From assembly GCA_032358165.1 (NCBI GenBank), contig JAALGY010000042.1, positions 1,364,001 through 1,428,000 on the forward strand: a stretch of DNA of 64,000 bases. The letters run 5' to 3'. Under the pieces are notes generated by a model that saw nothing but the letters and a program-made list of their open reading frames with translations, made no database searches and had not been told where the DNA came from. Position numbers and translations under genes: made by a program. The stretch comes from Diplosphaera chodatii. Lineage: Eukaryota; Chlorophyta; Trebouxiophyceae; Prasiolales; Stichococcaceae. Shown here in pieces: positions 35,437-47,900 of the stretch. How positions within the stretch are numbered: position 1 is the stretch's first letter; the number at the start of each line of letters is the position of its first letter.

Positions 35437-38400
35437 ATGGCGCGTCCTGGCAGCACAGCGGCTGAACTGCTACCACCCTTGGGCCTGCGCGGTCGTCACG
35501 GCCGGCGGCTGGGAGCAGACTTGCTGGAGACAGTCTTCTCGCAGCTGAGCGCCAAGGAGCTGGCTGCTGTGGAGCTTACGTGCCGGCACTGGCGAGTATC
35601 CGTCCATAGTCTTGCATGCGCATATGTCAGGCCATCCTCACGTTGGTCGTTGCGTGATCTTGACACACTGTTGCAGGGGTCCAGACCATCATGCGCATGC
35701 GCAGTCCCTGGCCTGAAACTCAGTGGAATCTTGTGGTCTTTACTTAATCCTTGCGTGCGGCAGGCAGTGGGTTGTCCGTGAGCGGCAGCTGTGGAAGCCC
35801 CATTTCCAGACCGCCAGACGGAACTCACTGCAGCCCCAAACGGTGGTGTGTTCGTTTCTGAACTTGCCAGTCCTCGCTGCGCTTGACATGGGTGCCCCGG
35901 ATTCACAAGCGCACTGACCATCATTGCAGCAGCACAATCAGGGTCTGTCAGGAATGACTGCACCCGGCCACGCTGTCCGCCACTCGTGTCGCGCAGTGTG
36001 CAGCCATGCTGGAACTGCAGCGGACATTTCCTGAAGGGGACGCCACTGGGTCATCTTGGTGAGTTTGCCAAATGTTGCAATTGCCAGTTGGCGTGCCATG
36101 TCACACGATCACCCGCTCGCACAGGGCGCATGTCTCGGAGCGTCCTGGAAATCCAGGCATCTATAGGCAGTTCCTGTCTATGTACAATCCGTACCAACTG
36201 GAAACCTTAGGTTATTGCTGGCCGCCAGGCTGATGAGCTTGGTTATGTCACACAACAAAGTAGCTATGGAATCATACATGTGGCATTGCCGGCCCTGAGA
36301 GGCTGCAGTGCTGGCTGCGCAGCAACTGGCGCGACGGCTTCCTGCATGCGGCTGCGGCTTCCCGGTGGGTAGGGAGGAATGCAGGGAGGGATGACGATTG
36401 CCCTGTCATGGTGGAGACCTTGCGGAGCGAGCCGGCTCAGTACCTGGCGGCGTGTGACGGACTTCTGGCATGTGCAGCTGGCAAGGTGAGATGGGGTTTT
36501 GACATGCACACTGTCTGCTGCATGTGGCCGTCTGTTGGTATTCACATGCGCTGACAGCCATACTGAGATGTAGATGGCAGCCAACGTGCAGGTGTCATAG
36601 CTGACTGTAGTGTCAGCGGGAACTTGCATGTCGTGCAGACGGTGCAGCTGTACGACGTGGACAGCCGGAGGTGGCGCCCGCCGTTTCAGCGCTTTCCTGA
36701 CGCTCTCGTTCACGAAGTCAGCGGCCTTGCGATGGCGGACCCGCACCTCACGCTGGCGGCGGCAGGGCGGGAGGTGCTGTTGTGGCGGGGCGACCGCCTG
36801 ATGCGCAGGTTCCAGGGTGCGGGTGCTGCTGCTACCTCCCGGCGTGGCTGATGTCGAGTTAATTCTGCTTCGCCTGCCATCTGCTCCCCTTATGACAGCC
36901 GCACGGTGTGCGCAGCTGGAAGATTCAACCACTCCCGCACCTGCACAACAACTGCTGGTTTGGTTGCGACTGTAGGGGCGCACGCACAGTTGCAGCAGCT
37001 GGAGACAGCCGGCGGCAACGTGGCAAGCGCAACACTGCGCGGTAGCGCCGTCCAGGTGCCTGCCGATTGGATGTATGTCACCAAATTTCTGCTGAAAGCC
37101 CAATCGCAACCGCTGCGACGGACCAGATCCACCATATGAAACCTGAGGTGGTGCTGCTCTGCTCGTTCTGGTTGCAGCTAGAGCTGTTTACCAACTAATG
37201 ACGTGAGGTGTTTTCAGGAGTGACCTTTTGCGTCAATGCCAGTTCAGATTTGCTGTGCTTCCAGGTGCACGACCTGTACAGCGGTTCGCTGACGGCCATG
37301 ATGCGGCCACACGGCGCTGATGCACACCTGACTGGGATGCACCTGACAGGTGCGCCTCTGCGTAACAGCATGACTGGCCGATTGCGACCGTTGGGGAGCG
37401 GCTACATTTGCTGAAGGGCCAGCCCAGGTCGCACGCAGTCGAACTGCGAAATGGTCATTAATGGTGGCTGAACCTGCGCTGAGCACCAATGTCTGCATGA
37501 AACGCTTTGCATACTACGCTCTTATTTCACATTGAACGATCACCGGTCCACCATACCCCGTTGCTGTCTGCATCAGCCACCAGGATGCCCCTCTGTGCAG
37601 ATGATGATGATCGCACATCCCTCACCACCGCAGCATCAGACGGCACCCTTGTGGTATCCGACCTCGCAACATCGGACGTCACATCCTGCTTCGACTTGCC
37701 AAGAGGTGAACGCTAGTACAAGCTACTTGGTGGTGTCGGAGGGATCCAACTGTTAGTCAACGCCGTCTCGGTACCTGGGGTGGCCCAGGTGCAAGCCATA
37801 TAGCAAGGAGCAAGCATGTTTTGCCTGCGGTACATGCTGCGCAGGGTTGACATCTGTGTTGACGCAGCAGACGCCGAGGCGGTGCAAGAAGTCCGGTGTG
37901 GTGGTCCTGCAGAGGCCTGGTGGCGCCAACGGCTGGAGGTGCACCACGTTCCGGAGTACCACCGTCTGCTGGTCGCATCGCGGCGTGGTGGCTTGCTGGC
38001 CTACGACCTGCGCAGGCCTGGTGGGCTGCCTCGCTCTATACGTTGGTCCACTCTTACATCTTCTTATATAGCAAGCACCGCTTCCATAAGACACCTGCCT
38101 GGTCTGGCCTTCCAGCAGGATTCAGCACCCCTGATAGGTACAGCGTCTCTTGGGAAGCTCAAGCCATGGCTGCCACATGATGGCCGCTTTCGCCAGTGTG
38201 GCCCTGGCCCAGTGGCTCATGGACACCCAGATTAGCTGTCGATGCTGATGCTGCCCCTGCTGTATGAGCTCAAGTGCGCTGTGGCATGGGGTGTCATCGT
38301 TTGCATTCGTGCAAGAGCTGCAGATGTGCACTGATGCTGCTGCCTCAGGCAAGCCGCTATGGCGTGCCAGCTTCGGCTGGTCACACGGGGGCCCGGACAG

Positions 38401-38791
38401 CGCAGTGGTCGTGCCGCCTTACGCGCCCGAACTGTGCCTGCTGGTGCCGCTGTGGAACGAGCCGCATTACTCGCCGCTACTCCATGTCTTCAGCACAGCC
38501 AGTGGCGAGGTGGTGGCCAGGCACACGATCTCCGCACGTGTCAGAAACTTCGGGCACACAGCCATCATGCGTGGTGCTGCTCAGGACAAGGCGATTTACC
38601 CCGGCTGCAAAGCCGATGGTGCCCAGCAGCAGTATGCCGCATCAGGAATGTTTCAGCATCCGCCTTCAGTGCCAGCAACTGCTGGCTGGCCTACAGCAGC
38701 GGTTGCGGTTGCGGGGCGGCTGGCAATCAGCAGGGGTGACGGCGGCGGCTTGCAGCTGCTGCACATGCCAGGCTACCAACCGGTGGCATGA
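35437..38791 (+). CDS. F-box protein with a WD40-like repeat region
   Basis: Probable SCF-ligase receptor. The first exon (35437-35595) gives MARPGSTAAELLPPLGLRG and the F-box LETVFSQLSAKELAAVELTC RHWR. The next starts at about 35768 with WVVRERQLWKPHFQTARRN. A possible short exon, MLELQRTFPEGDATGSSW, lies at 36006-36059. The exon ending at 36486 has QCWLRSNWRDGFLHAAASRW, the SNWRxG pattern seen between F-box and propeller, then AQYLAACDGLLACAAGK. Later blocks look like propeller blades: VQLYDVDSRRWRPPF and LAAAGREVLLWRGDRLMRRF (36645-36815); VHDLYSGSLTAMMRPHG (37264 on); DDRTSLTTAASDGTLVVSDL (near 37610-37670); VDICVDAADAEAVQ and HHVPEYHRLLVASRRGGLLA (37848-38010); and PLLHVFSTASGEVVARHTIS (38475-38540). 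The stop TGA is at 38789-38791. Blades are too divergent to count, and the middle exon borders are approximate. Confidence 0.7.
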
Positions 38792-39236
38792 CAAACGTGC
38801 CACAGTCTGCGTCAGAGTTGGCATGTTTGATGGCATTCAGTGGCAGATGTTGGAGTGCGCACGTCTACTGACCATTTGCTGCACAGCAGAGCAGTACATT
38901 GTATCTCACGATCGGACTTGGCTAGTGTACATTGCAAATGTTTCCTCGACATATGCGGGCGTCCCTGTCGCTGCTAATGGCAGCAGCACAAGATGAGGGT
39001 GGCAGACTATTAGAAGGCACTGCAGCCTCGCCCATCATGGATTGCTCATCAAGATCCCCCAATCAGTTTCTCGGAAGCCACCCTGAATGCTGGCACCTGC
39101 GAAAACGTCACCGCAAGTCCAAATCTACACTCCGTTGTGTATCTGCATGCTTGATGTCCTGGTCTGGCATACCTAGTGTTGCATTTCTATTCATATACTC
39201 ATATCAACGCTGCATGTGAGGTTGTACTGTTGTTAG
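38792..39236. other. Intergenic region between two plus-strand genes
   Basis: 445 bases holding the 3' end of the F-box gene and the promoter of the ADCK1-like gene. Nothing else recognised. Confidence 0.5.
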
Positions 39237-42200
39237 ATGTCATTCTTCCTGCGCCTGTGGCATGCTGCCCCCAAATCCTCAGCCGCAGCGCTCGCGGTAG
39301 GCGGCGGAGCGTCCACATGGGTGGCCACTTCAGATGACCCCCGGCAGGCGGCGTACAGCCTGTATGCATGTCCCGTGCGGCTGGGGCGGTGTGCCGCCGC
39401 CGGCGCCGTTGTCCTTGCGGGTGAGTACCCGCTGCAGTGCAACTGCTAGAGGCCTCGGTCCCTGCTGTAGCTCTCACGCTGGAGCTTGGATGCTCACGAC
39501 ACTCCGGATGCTTATGGAGTCTTCTGCCTGCGTTCATAGCACATGCATGTGGCATGCCGGCGGCACAGGGTGTGGATGCGGTGTGGCGACCATGCAGATT
39601 ACAAGTGGAACCTGCGGGGGCTGGAGGGCGAGGCGCTGGAGGCGGAGCTGCGGCGGTGCCACCTGCGCTCAGCAGGCCGCATGGTCAAGGTCGCCGGCCG
39701 CAACGGGGGCGTGTACATCAAGGCCGGGCAGCACCTGGGCCAGATGGTGGGTCTGGGGTCGTGAAAACTCGGACGCTGGCTTCCTTCTGGCGCGTCCAGG
39801 GGCCTGACCATCAGCCAGCAATGTGTCCAGCTGAGTGACAAGGCGGTGCCGAGGCAGCAGGCTGTCGAGCGGTGCGGCACTCTTGCACTCCTGCATACTT
39901 TGCCGTTTGCCGGCAGACACTGCGCCGACGGATGCCGTCGGGTGCGCAGGACCACCTGCTGCCGGCGGAGTACGTGCGCACCTTCCGCGGCGCGCTGCTG
40001 GACAAGTGCCCGGTCTCGTCCCCCACCGAGGTGAGCGCCGCAGGGTGGGCAGGCTGCGGGTCTGAGGACCGCTGTCCCAGCGCCTGCTGCTGACGTAAAC
40101 TCGGGGCTGCTGGCAGCCTGCAGCTGGCGTCAGGCAATGAGACGCGGCAAGCCCGCAGACAGACCCAGCGCGGGGACTGCTGCTGCGGCCCCGCACACCG
40201 AGCTGAGGCAGCGCTGGCGCTGGCTGCGTGCAGGTCCGGCGCGTGTTTGTCAACGACTTCGGCGCGCCGCCGGAGGACATGTTCGCCTCCTTCGAGCCCG
40301 CGCCCATCGCCAGCGCCTCGCTGGCACAGGCGCGCACGAGTTCCAACCATGCCACAGGGTCGCTGCATGCGACTCAGTGCAGCCTTCAAGTGGGACGACA
40401 CTGCGAACTTCTGCAGACATGGGCGGATTGCTCTACGCCATGTTTGCTAATCTGCCCACAGGTGCACAGGGCGGTTGGCCGCGACGGGCGCCAGCTGGCG
40501 GTCAAGGTGCAGCACGCGGGGCTGCGGGAGAGCGGCGCCGCCGACACGGCCACCATCGGGCTGGCGGTCGCGCTGCTGCGCTACTTTGCGCCCGACTACG
40601 ACTACCGCTGGGTGGTGGACGAAACCAAGACCAGCCTGCCGCTGGTGCGCCTGCGGAGTGCGAGCTACGATATGGTTCATTTGGTTTCTTTTTCCAGCAC
40701 AAACCGGTGTGCTGGTGCGTTTGGCACTGTGGTCTGCCCCTTTCGTGCACTGACCCTTTTCAGCGCCAACCGCAGCAGCAGCAGTGCACAGCGTCGCTGT
40801 ATTTACACCGTCACATGCACTTGCTGGACCCCTCTGCTGGCAGCAGGCTGGCAGGGTTACCTCAACTCAGCGGCTACTCGCTTGGTTCTTAAATAGCATG
40901 GAAGGAATGCGACTCCTGGGTGCCCACAGGAGCTGGACTTCGAGCACGAGGCGGGCAACATGGCGAGGTGCGCCGCCAACCTCAGCAGCGCGCGCAGCCG
41001 CGTCGCCGGCAGCGTGGCGGTGCCGCAGGTGCGCCGGCACAGCGCAGCCCACAGGACAGCCGACGACCCCCCCTTGCGTGGATTTGTGGCCGCGTCAGCT
41101 CTGGCTCGCCTGAGCACAGAGAGGCTGAGTGATGCACGGCACTCGAACCTCGCACCGAGAGCCCCAACTGCCTCCTGATGTCGGTGTTCCAGCACCCAAA
41201 AGCGACACGACAGCCCAAAAGGAGATACGACGGCCGCACCGCATGCAGGCGGTGCCGGAGCTGACGTCCAAGCGCGTGCTGACAATGGAGTACATGGACG
41301 GCGTGGGGGTGAACGACACCCAGGGTTTAGTGGACATGGGCGCTGACATGTCGAAGGTGGGCTTGGGCTCGGCCTCTGAAGGTGCCCGCACAAACGTGTA
41401 ACATGCCAAGACGATGCTGACAGGAGGTCATAGGAGGGGTTGTCCAGGTGCTCCGCTGCTGACGCCGCTTGCTGGGCGCACACACTGGCAGCACCTTCCA
41501 GCGCTGCTGCCTGCGGGGCTGCTCAGCCTGTGCCGCCAGCAGTGCCCGCCCGCGTCTGCCAAACAGCTGGCAGGAACGCTGCTCACGCAGTCATGCAAGG
41601 CCCGTCTCTGGAGCCGAGTCCCATTGACGCTAGGGGTTGTTGAAGTCCTTAAACTACCCCTATTGACGCACATGTGGTTCCACTGCAGGTGAGCCACCTG
41701 ATATCGGAGGCATTCTCCGAGATGATATTTACGTTTGGAGACGTGCACTGCGATCCGCATGCAGGTGAGCATTGCACAACAGCAGGCCATCACGGTACTG
41801 GGTGGGAATGCACGTACCCGTGTGACGATCAACATGGCCTGCTGTGCGAGGGAAGCGTTACGGCAGAGCTAACACTGGCATGCGCTGGAAGGTTCTGGTG
41901 TTGTGCGCTGCAGCAAACATGAAGATCAGGTTTCGACCAGCGCTGCCTGGCAGCCCCCTTCCCAGCGGCAGCAGCCAGCCAGCCCCAGACGGCAGCAGCC
42001 TGAACGGCGATGGCAGCAGCAGCAACGGCAGCAGCACGGGCAGCGCAGCTCACGGCAGGGTGCTGGACAGGCTGCGGCCCCGGCGTCGGCAGCAGCCTAA
42101 GCAGCAGCTGCAGCTGGTGCTGCTGGACCATGGCCTGTACAGGTCCGCACCTGAATCCTGCACACCACCAGCTCACACCAGCTGCACGACCTTTACACTC

Positions 42201-43812
42201 CTCCGGCCCCTGGCGCATGCCTGCTGGCGCACGTCTCTGCGACGCCACGTTTGTTGTTGCGCAGCATCCGGCGGTCAGCCAAGAGCCTGGCCAGTGTGTG
42301 GACTGGAAACCCTCGGCTGCTTCCCGCCCCTGCAGGCAGCTGGACGACGACTTCCGGCTGCAGTACGCGCGCATGTGGCAGGCGCTGGTCATGGCGGATG
42401 AGCGGGGCATCCGGGCCGCGGCCGCTGCCATGGGCGCCGGCGAAACCACCGAGCTGTTCGCCGGCGTGCTCACGCAGCGCCCCTGGTCCCAGGCGAGGGT
42501 TTTTTTTGGGTAATTTTCCCCTCTAACGACTGCGACCCGGCGGAGCGACGCTTGAACACCTGCCGTGCGAACCGCCGGGGGGAAGCACGGTCGGTGTCCA
42601 GCACGCGGAGCACGTCGTGCACGTGGGCGTCACACTGGTCGATGTGTTTGCACTTGTTTGTCCCACAGAGTCAGCGGCACATCCTGAGACACCACGAGCT
42701 GTCAGTGCACGCTCGGGCAAGCTGGTACTGAATGTGTCCCGTCGAACCCCGCAGGTGGTGGAGCAGAGCTCGGACCACCTCAGGGTGGGGCGCGGCGGCG
42801 AGGCCGAGCGGCAGCAGCTCAACGAGTGAGCCGACTGCAACGGGAGTGAACTACTGCCTGCGACTGGCACCCACAGGGTGTGGCCCCTCGCACGATGTGT
42901 GCCGGGCTGCGTGGTGACGAGTGCGCGGCGTCGTGCGCAGGTACGCGCAGCAGTTTGCGGCGGACGCGGCCAAGCTGCTGCAGCGGGTGCCGCGGGCGCT
43001 GCTGCTGCTGCTGAAGACGAACGACTGCCTGCGCTCCGTGGACGCGTCGCTGGGCCAGGTGCCGATGAAAATAAATTAAGTATCTAATGTTTAATCGTTC
43101 AAAGAAGTTCCTTCTCTTATATCAAGAAATACATGTTGTTTACAAATCGTGTTAGACATTCAATATGTAAAGCTTGTAATTGGCAGCGCATGAGATGGCC
43201 CGTGGTCGCCTTGTACAACGATACAACGACCCAAGCAAGCCTGCAGCCCACATGTACAGCGAGTACATGGGTGCAAGTGCATCGTGTGGCCTCGAAACTG
43301 AGGGGCCTGTCTCGCCGGCTGCAGCCGGTGAACACGTTCCTGATCACGGCGCGGGCGTGCGACAGGGCCCTGGCGGCCGCGCGGTGGCAGCAGGACCCCG
43401 GGGCATCCACACTCGGTGGGTCGCGCTGTTGCGTCCAGGGACGCAGCTCCGGAGGATGCCCTGGCCGCCCAGGCAGCCTGCACGAATAGATCTTTCTGTG
43501 TTGCCTCAAAACGCACTCGATCAGCCGCTGCCCTGATGAGATGGATCGGTCGCCCTGCTGGCATGGGGCTCCTGATGTCCCGGCCCAACTGAGTTGGGCA
43601 GCAGCGCCGTCGCAGCAGCATCCACATAAGTGGCTGTCGGCGGTGCAGTACGCAACTGGGCAGACAAGGCGCGGCTCGAGTGGCGGCTGGCGCTGTTCCG
43701 GGCGGCGGCGGCGGTCATCGAGCTGCAGGCAGCCCTGCAGCGGAACCTGCAGCGTGGGCTGGCAGCGCTGGGGGTGGCGCCGCAGGCTGCGGTGGAGCAG
43801 CCAGCCACGTGA
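39237..43812 (+). CDS. ABC1/ADCK-family atypical kinase, ADCK1-like
   Basis: UbiB-type protein-kinase-like protein, usually of mitochondria or plastids and linked to quinone and lipid metabolism. Exons: start MSFFLRLWHAAPKSSAAA (39237-39420); DYKWNLRGLEGEALEAE and VYIKAGQHLGQM with the family KxGQ (39598-39746); 39917-40030; VNDFGAPPEDMFASFEPAPI (40234-40329); LAVKVQHAGLRE with the ATP-binding Lys (40462-40643); ELDFEHEAGNMARCAANL with the conserved Glu (40930-41028); SKRVLTMEYMDGVGVNDTQG (41249-41356); FGDVHCDPHA (41689-41764), then ANMKIRF and LVLLDHGLYR (41914-42142), with DHG replacing DFG as in ADCK1; FRLQYARMWQALVMADERG (42336-~42492); 42755-42825; LLLLLKTNDCLRSVDASLG (42941-43058); 43325-~43416; and WADKARLEWRLALFRAAAA to the TGA at 43810-43812. 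The intron at 40330 starts GC. Ser-rich padding after NMKIRF is lineage-specific. An AT-rich patch sits in the intron after 43058. Confidence 0.92.
43064..43181. other. AT-rich patch in an ADCK1-like gene intron
   Basis: About 118 bases starting just after the donor at 43059 are strongly AT-rich (for example AAAATAAATTAAGTATCTAA), unlike the GC-rich flanks and most other introns. There is no open frame of note. The composition resembles organelle DNA, but the source is not identified. Confidence 0.6.
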
Positions 43813-44951
43813 TGGCCGACATGGCTTGACAGCTGGCTCTGCATCACAAACCGAGATCACTGCGCTGCAACCAAAACCATGAACCAGTGAAACCACTGCC
43901 ATCATCCGTATCGCGACTGTGGTAGGCAGGGTGGACAAGCTTGCACCATGCAGCAGAATGCTAGGTAGCAGTGTGATGCTGCTGTGGTCGTCGCAGTGGA
44001 GGCAGTAGCCTGTGATTGCACGTCTGGCAGTAGGGTCAGTCTATAGGAATGACGGTGTTACAAGCATCGGCATGTACAAAAACGTCCCAACAAATTTGAA
44101 GTGAAATATGCCTTGCCAGTTCCCAATGCGGCTGCTGTGCCTGACAAATCCTCAAGATGAACCAAGACCCATATGTGTTTGCAACTGTTTTTTTAAATTG
44201 GAAGCCATTGCAGAGAGTGGCTGCCCCGCACCCCTTCCAGGGGACCGGCAGACCCCCAAACATTGCACTGTCACGACATCAACGGCAATCCCGCAGGAGG
44301 CACACTCATCTGAGGATGGTCTCTCGCTCAAAATGCTGCGCATGATAGGTGTCGGCTGCGAGAGGTGCTGCTGCAGGTGGTGTTCTCGCTGCGGAATACT
44401 CCCTGACTGGGGGCGAGCCCCGGCCATGAGCTAGGGCCTGCGCCCCGGCCTGAAATGAAATGAATCCTCTGAAAACAATTGCTGCGCTGCTGCAACAGCC
44501 GCTGCGCCGCGGGTGTGACTCCAGGGCTGCCTGGACGGTCCCCTCACAGTGTTTGGCAGTGAGAACGGTCTCCTCCCCATTTGTTGTCGTTTGCCCTACT
44601 GTTGCAACTGATTTTCTGCGCCGCCTCTGCAGCAACTGAGGTGCTCTCTGCGGACTTCGGCTGCCGAGCCTGCTATGCTGAGCTGCTGACCTGCAGCTCA
44701 GACGGCCGGGCTGGTGCTAGAAAGTAGAACAATCGCTCATCTAGTTTGCAACTATGGGCGCCGCTTCTGTACCCGCAGGTCCCTGCCGCCGGCCGCTGCT
44801 GCTGCTGCTGCTGCTGTTGACGACGCCACTGCAGCGGCGCTTGCCGCCGGACATGGCAGCCTCTCCCAACATCGGCCAGCGCTGCTGCGCCGAGAGACTG
44901 CAGGTGGAGCGTCACAGCCCGCCGCCGCCGCCGCTGCGGACTGCAGGCCGG
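43813..44951. other. Intergenic, convergent 3' ends
   Basis: About 1.1 kb between the ADCK1-like stop and the stop of the unrecognised gene. It includes a CTG run at about 44795-44819. No coding exon supported. Confidence 0.5.
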
Positions 44952-47900
44952 TCAGCCCCGCCGGCCGCGGCGGCGGGTGAACTCGTACATGTCTGGATCC
45001 TCGCCACGGAACATCTGCAGCGCGGAAGTGAACTTTGTCGATCAACGGACCACCGGCAGGACGCGTTGTTGACACAAGCACCCAGGATCTGCTCACTTCA
45101 CCACTGCACATGTGGCTCATGATGCGGCTGCAAGGGCGCCACACCCCACCTCCTCGATGCACAAGACAAAGGAAGAACTGCACGGAGTAGGACCAGAAGA
45201 AGAGGAACAGATGCAGCCAATGAAGTAAAGGTTCTGGGGGTCACCTGTGCCTCGGGGGCAAAGATTTCCACGCGGGAGTCTAGGTCCGGGTTGCTGAAGG
45301 CGTCCACGGGCTCCGGGTGGTCCTCCGCATCCTCCAGGCAGAAGTTGCGCCGGCGGCGGGAGTCGCGCGTCATCGACGCCGGCTCCGACTTGCTGCGCAG
45401 CGTCTCGCCTGCGGCGGGGCAGGGGGTGCAGGGTCAGCGGCGCAGCCAGAGTGCGGAGCGGCGGTAAGTGATGTTAGGCCTGGCGCAGCGACTCGCTTAT
45501 GCTTACGTCCTCAGGAACACCTGCACGCTGGAACCATGTCCCCAGCACGTCGGTGATCAGGCAGACGCGCATCAACATCAAGCATAGCACATGTGTTGGG
45601 GGACTCACTGGAGCGTTTGGTGTCCCTGGAGCGGCGCGGCTGCGAGGGGCCCGCCTCGTCGCCTGCGTGCCACGGGCAGGTCGCTCAAAGCCAGGGTCCG
45701 CAGGGTGCAACCTCAAGCATGGCCTGACCAGGGACAGCACTGTGTAGCGCCTGCGACGTCTGCCTGGCCATTCACTGCACACATGGCTATGCTGTGCTGG
45801 TGTTGCGGCTTACATAACCACGTCACCCTGCAGCGGGTGCTGTGGATGTGCAGGCAGCTAACCGGCACAGCACTGTGCGTTTGCAGCAGGCCACATCGAC
45901 ATCAGCCTGACGCGGGTACTGTCAGTGTGCAGGCAGCCGAACTGGCACAGCAACCTCCCCCCGGCAGCTTGACAGACACCGCTGCAGCTGTGTGGGCTGC
46001 GCACCGGCCATCGCGAAGCCGCGGCGCGTGCACAGGGCGTCGAGGGACTCGCGGCTGAGCTCCAGGGCGCCCCGGCGGCGGCCGACGACGCTGGGCTCGC
46101 TGAAGGAGCGGCGCACCTCGGGCACCGCGCAGTCCTCCTCCTGTATCGTGGGCGGCACCTGCTGCAGGGCGGGCAGCCGGGGCGGCAGCGCCTCGGGCGG
46201 CTTGGCGCGGCTGAAGAAGGCGCCCAGGCCCAGGAACCCGCGGCGCGCGCGGATCGGCGGGCTGGACTCCCGGGAGGACGTGGGGACCTGCGGTGGCGGG
46301 GGTCATCGGGGTGAGCCATATCACCTGATACACCACCCGCCCTGCAGCTGCCGCAGGACTTTGAGCAGCTGGGTATCGACTCAGTAGCGTGGCTCATGAG
46401 CGACTGCTGGCTACGCAGAGTCCGGTTCGCGTGGGGGGTAAAACTGCAACCCAGTCGCAATGCACTATCCATGACCTTGCACCTTGTGCAGGTGGAGCTC
46501 GTCAGCACTCACGAAGCAGAAGCAGTAAGGCACAGGCTTGCAAGTATTTGCGGCAGGTCGGCGCACCTCTGCGTCGGCTGTGGACTGGCCGCTGGCCGCC
46601 ATGGGGCTGGCCGGCGGCGAGCCCGAGCTGCAGGCGCTGCTGCCGGGGGGGAGCGAGTCGACGTCCATCGGCGTCGCGCCGCGGCTGCTGAAGCAAGACT
46701 CCGGGACGGCGTGCGGCGGCGGGGAGGCGTGACGCGACGCCGGCTGCTGGCCGAAGGGGCCTGCATGGTGCGACGTCATCTCCGCCAGGTCGGAGCCGCC
46801 ATAGGAAGACGCGCGGGAGACGGGCGCGAGGCCCGCAAAGTGCACGGCGCTGCCCGCGCTGCTGGTCGCCAGGCCGCTCACAGCACCTGCACAACACTTG
46901 GCTGTCAGCCAACTGACTGGCGAGCGAGCGCTCCTCAATACCCTGCTCGGCATGGGCGCATTCCACAACATACCTTCCATGACTGCACAGTCAGTACAAA
47001 AGGATCAACCTCTGGCTACATGCCACCACAACGGGCCAGACACTACAAGTGGCATCAACAATCGAACACTGGCCAGTAAGCTGAAGGGTGTGGCACTACC
47101 CAGTGCTGGTAGCACTGGGTACAAATAGCACGATGAAGCTCACTTCACAGCACACACCTGCGGTGGCGAAGCCATTGAGGCCGCCGCCCAGCCCATTGTG
47201 CGCGGCGACCTCGGCCTCGGAGGCGGAGGAGGTGTGGGACGAGTAGCCGCCGGGCGGCGGGCTGACCGTCGAGCGGGGGCTGCCCAGCGGCGGGCCGACC
47301 AAGTCCGTGGACACCCGCACGTACGTCTTGTACAGCTGCAGAGCCAGCGGAGGGAAAGCTCAGCAGTTGAGCGGGGGGCTGCCGGAGGGGGGACCAATCA
47401 AGTCTGTGATACGTGCATGTATGTCTTGTACAGCTGCAGCGTCGCGCAGAAGAAAGCTCAGCACTTGAACGGAGACTGGTACATGCTGAGCACATCTGAC
47501 GGTCCACACAATGCCTGGTGCCTTCTGCACAGTGGCTGGCTTTTACAGCATGACGGGAAGCAGGGTCAGCTGTCAGTTGACAAGTGCTGCCGCGCCTGGT
47601 TCGTGTCTTCCAGACACCAGGCACGGCAGTACTTCACAAACAGAGAGCTGAGCAGGAGCCACACAGTGAGCTCCTGTTACTGCTTGGCAACCTCAAACCA
47701 CAGATCAATTTCCAGGGTTCGCAGGACCAGACCAGACGGCCATCACCACAAATGCGAGGTGGCAAGTAAGCAGGTGGCAGTGGGGGCACGGGGGCTCACG
47801 TCGTTGTGCTTGGAGAGGCACTTGTACTGGTTGTGCGCCATGTTGACCTGCTGGCTGCGCGCCACAAACGCCGCCCGCAGCTGCTTCAGCCGCACCGCCG

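Noticed and set aside
43064..43181. A separate small gene in the AT-rich patch
   Set aside because: Stops occur in all frames within a short distance and the flanking ADCK1 exons are continuous around it.
44754..45122. Plus-strand open frame with a leucine run resembling a signal peptide
   Set aside because: The leucines come from a CTG microsatellite, and the region overlaps the 3' end of the minus-strand gene. No other support.
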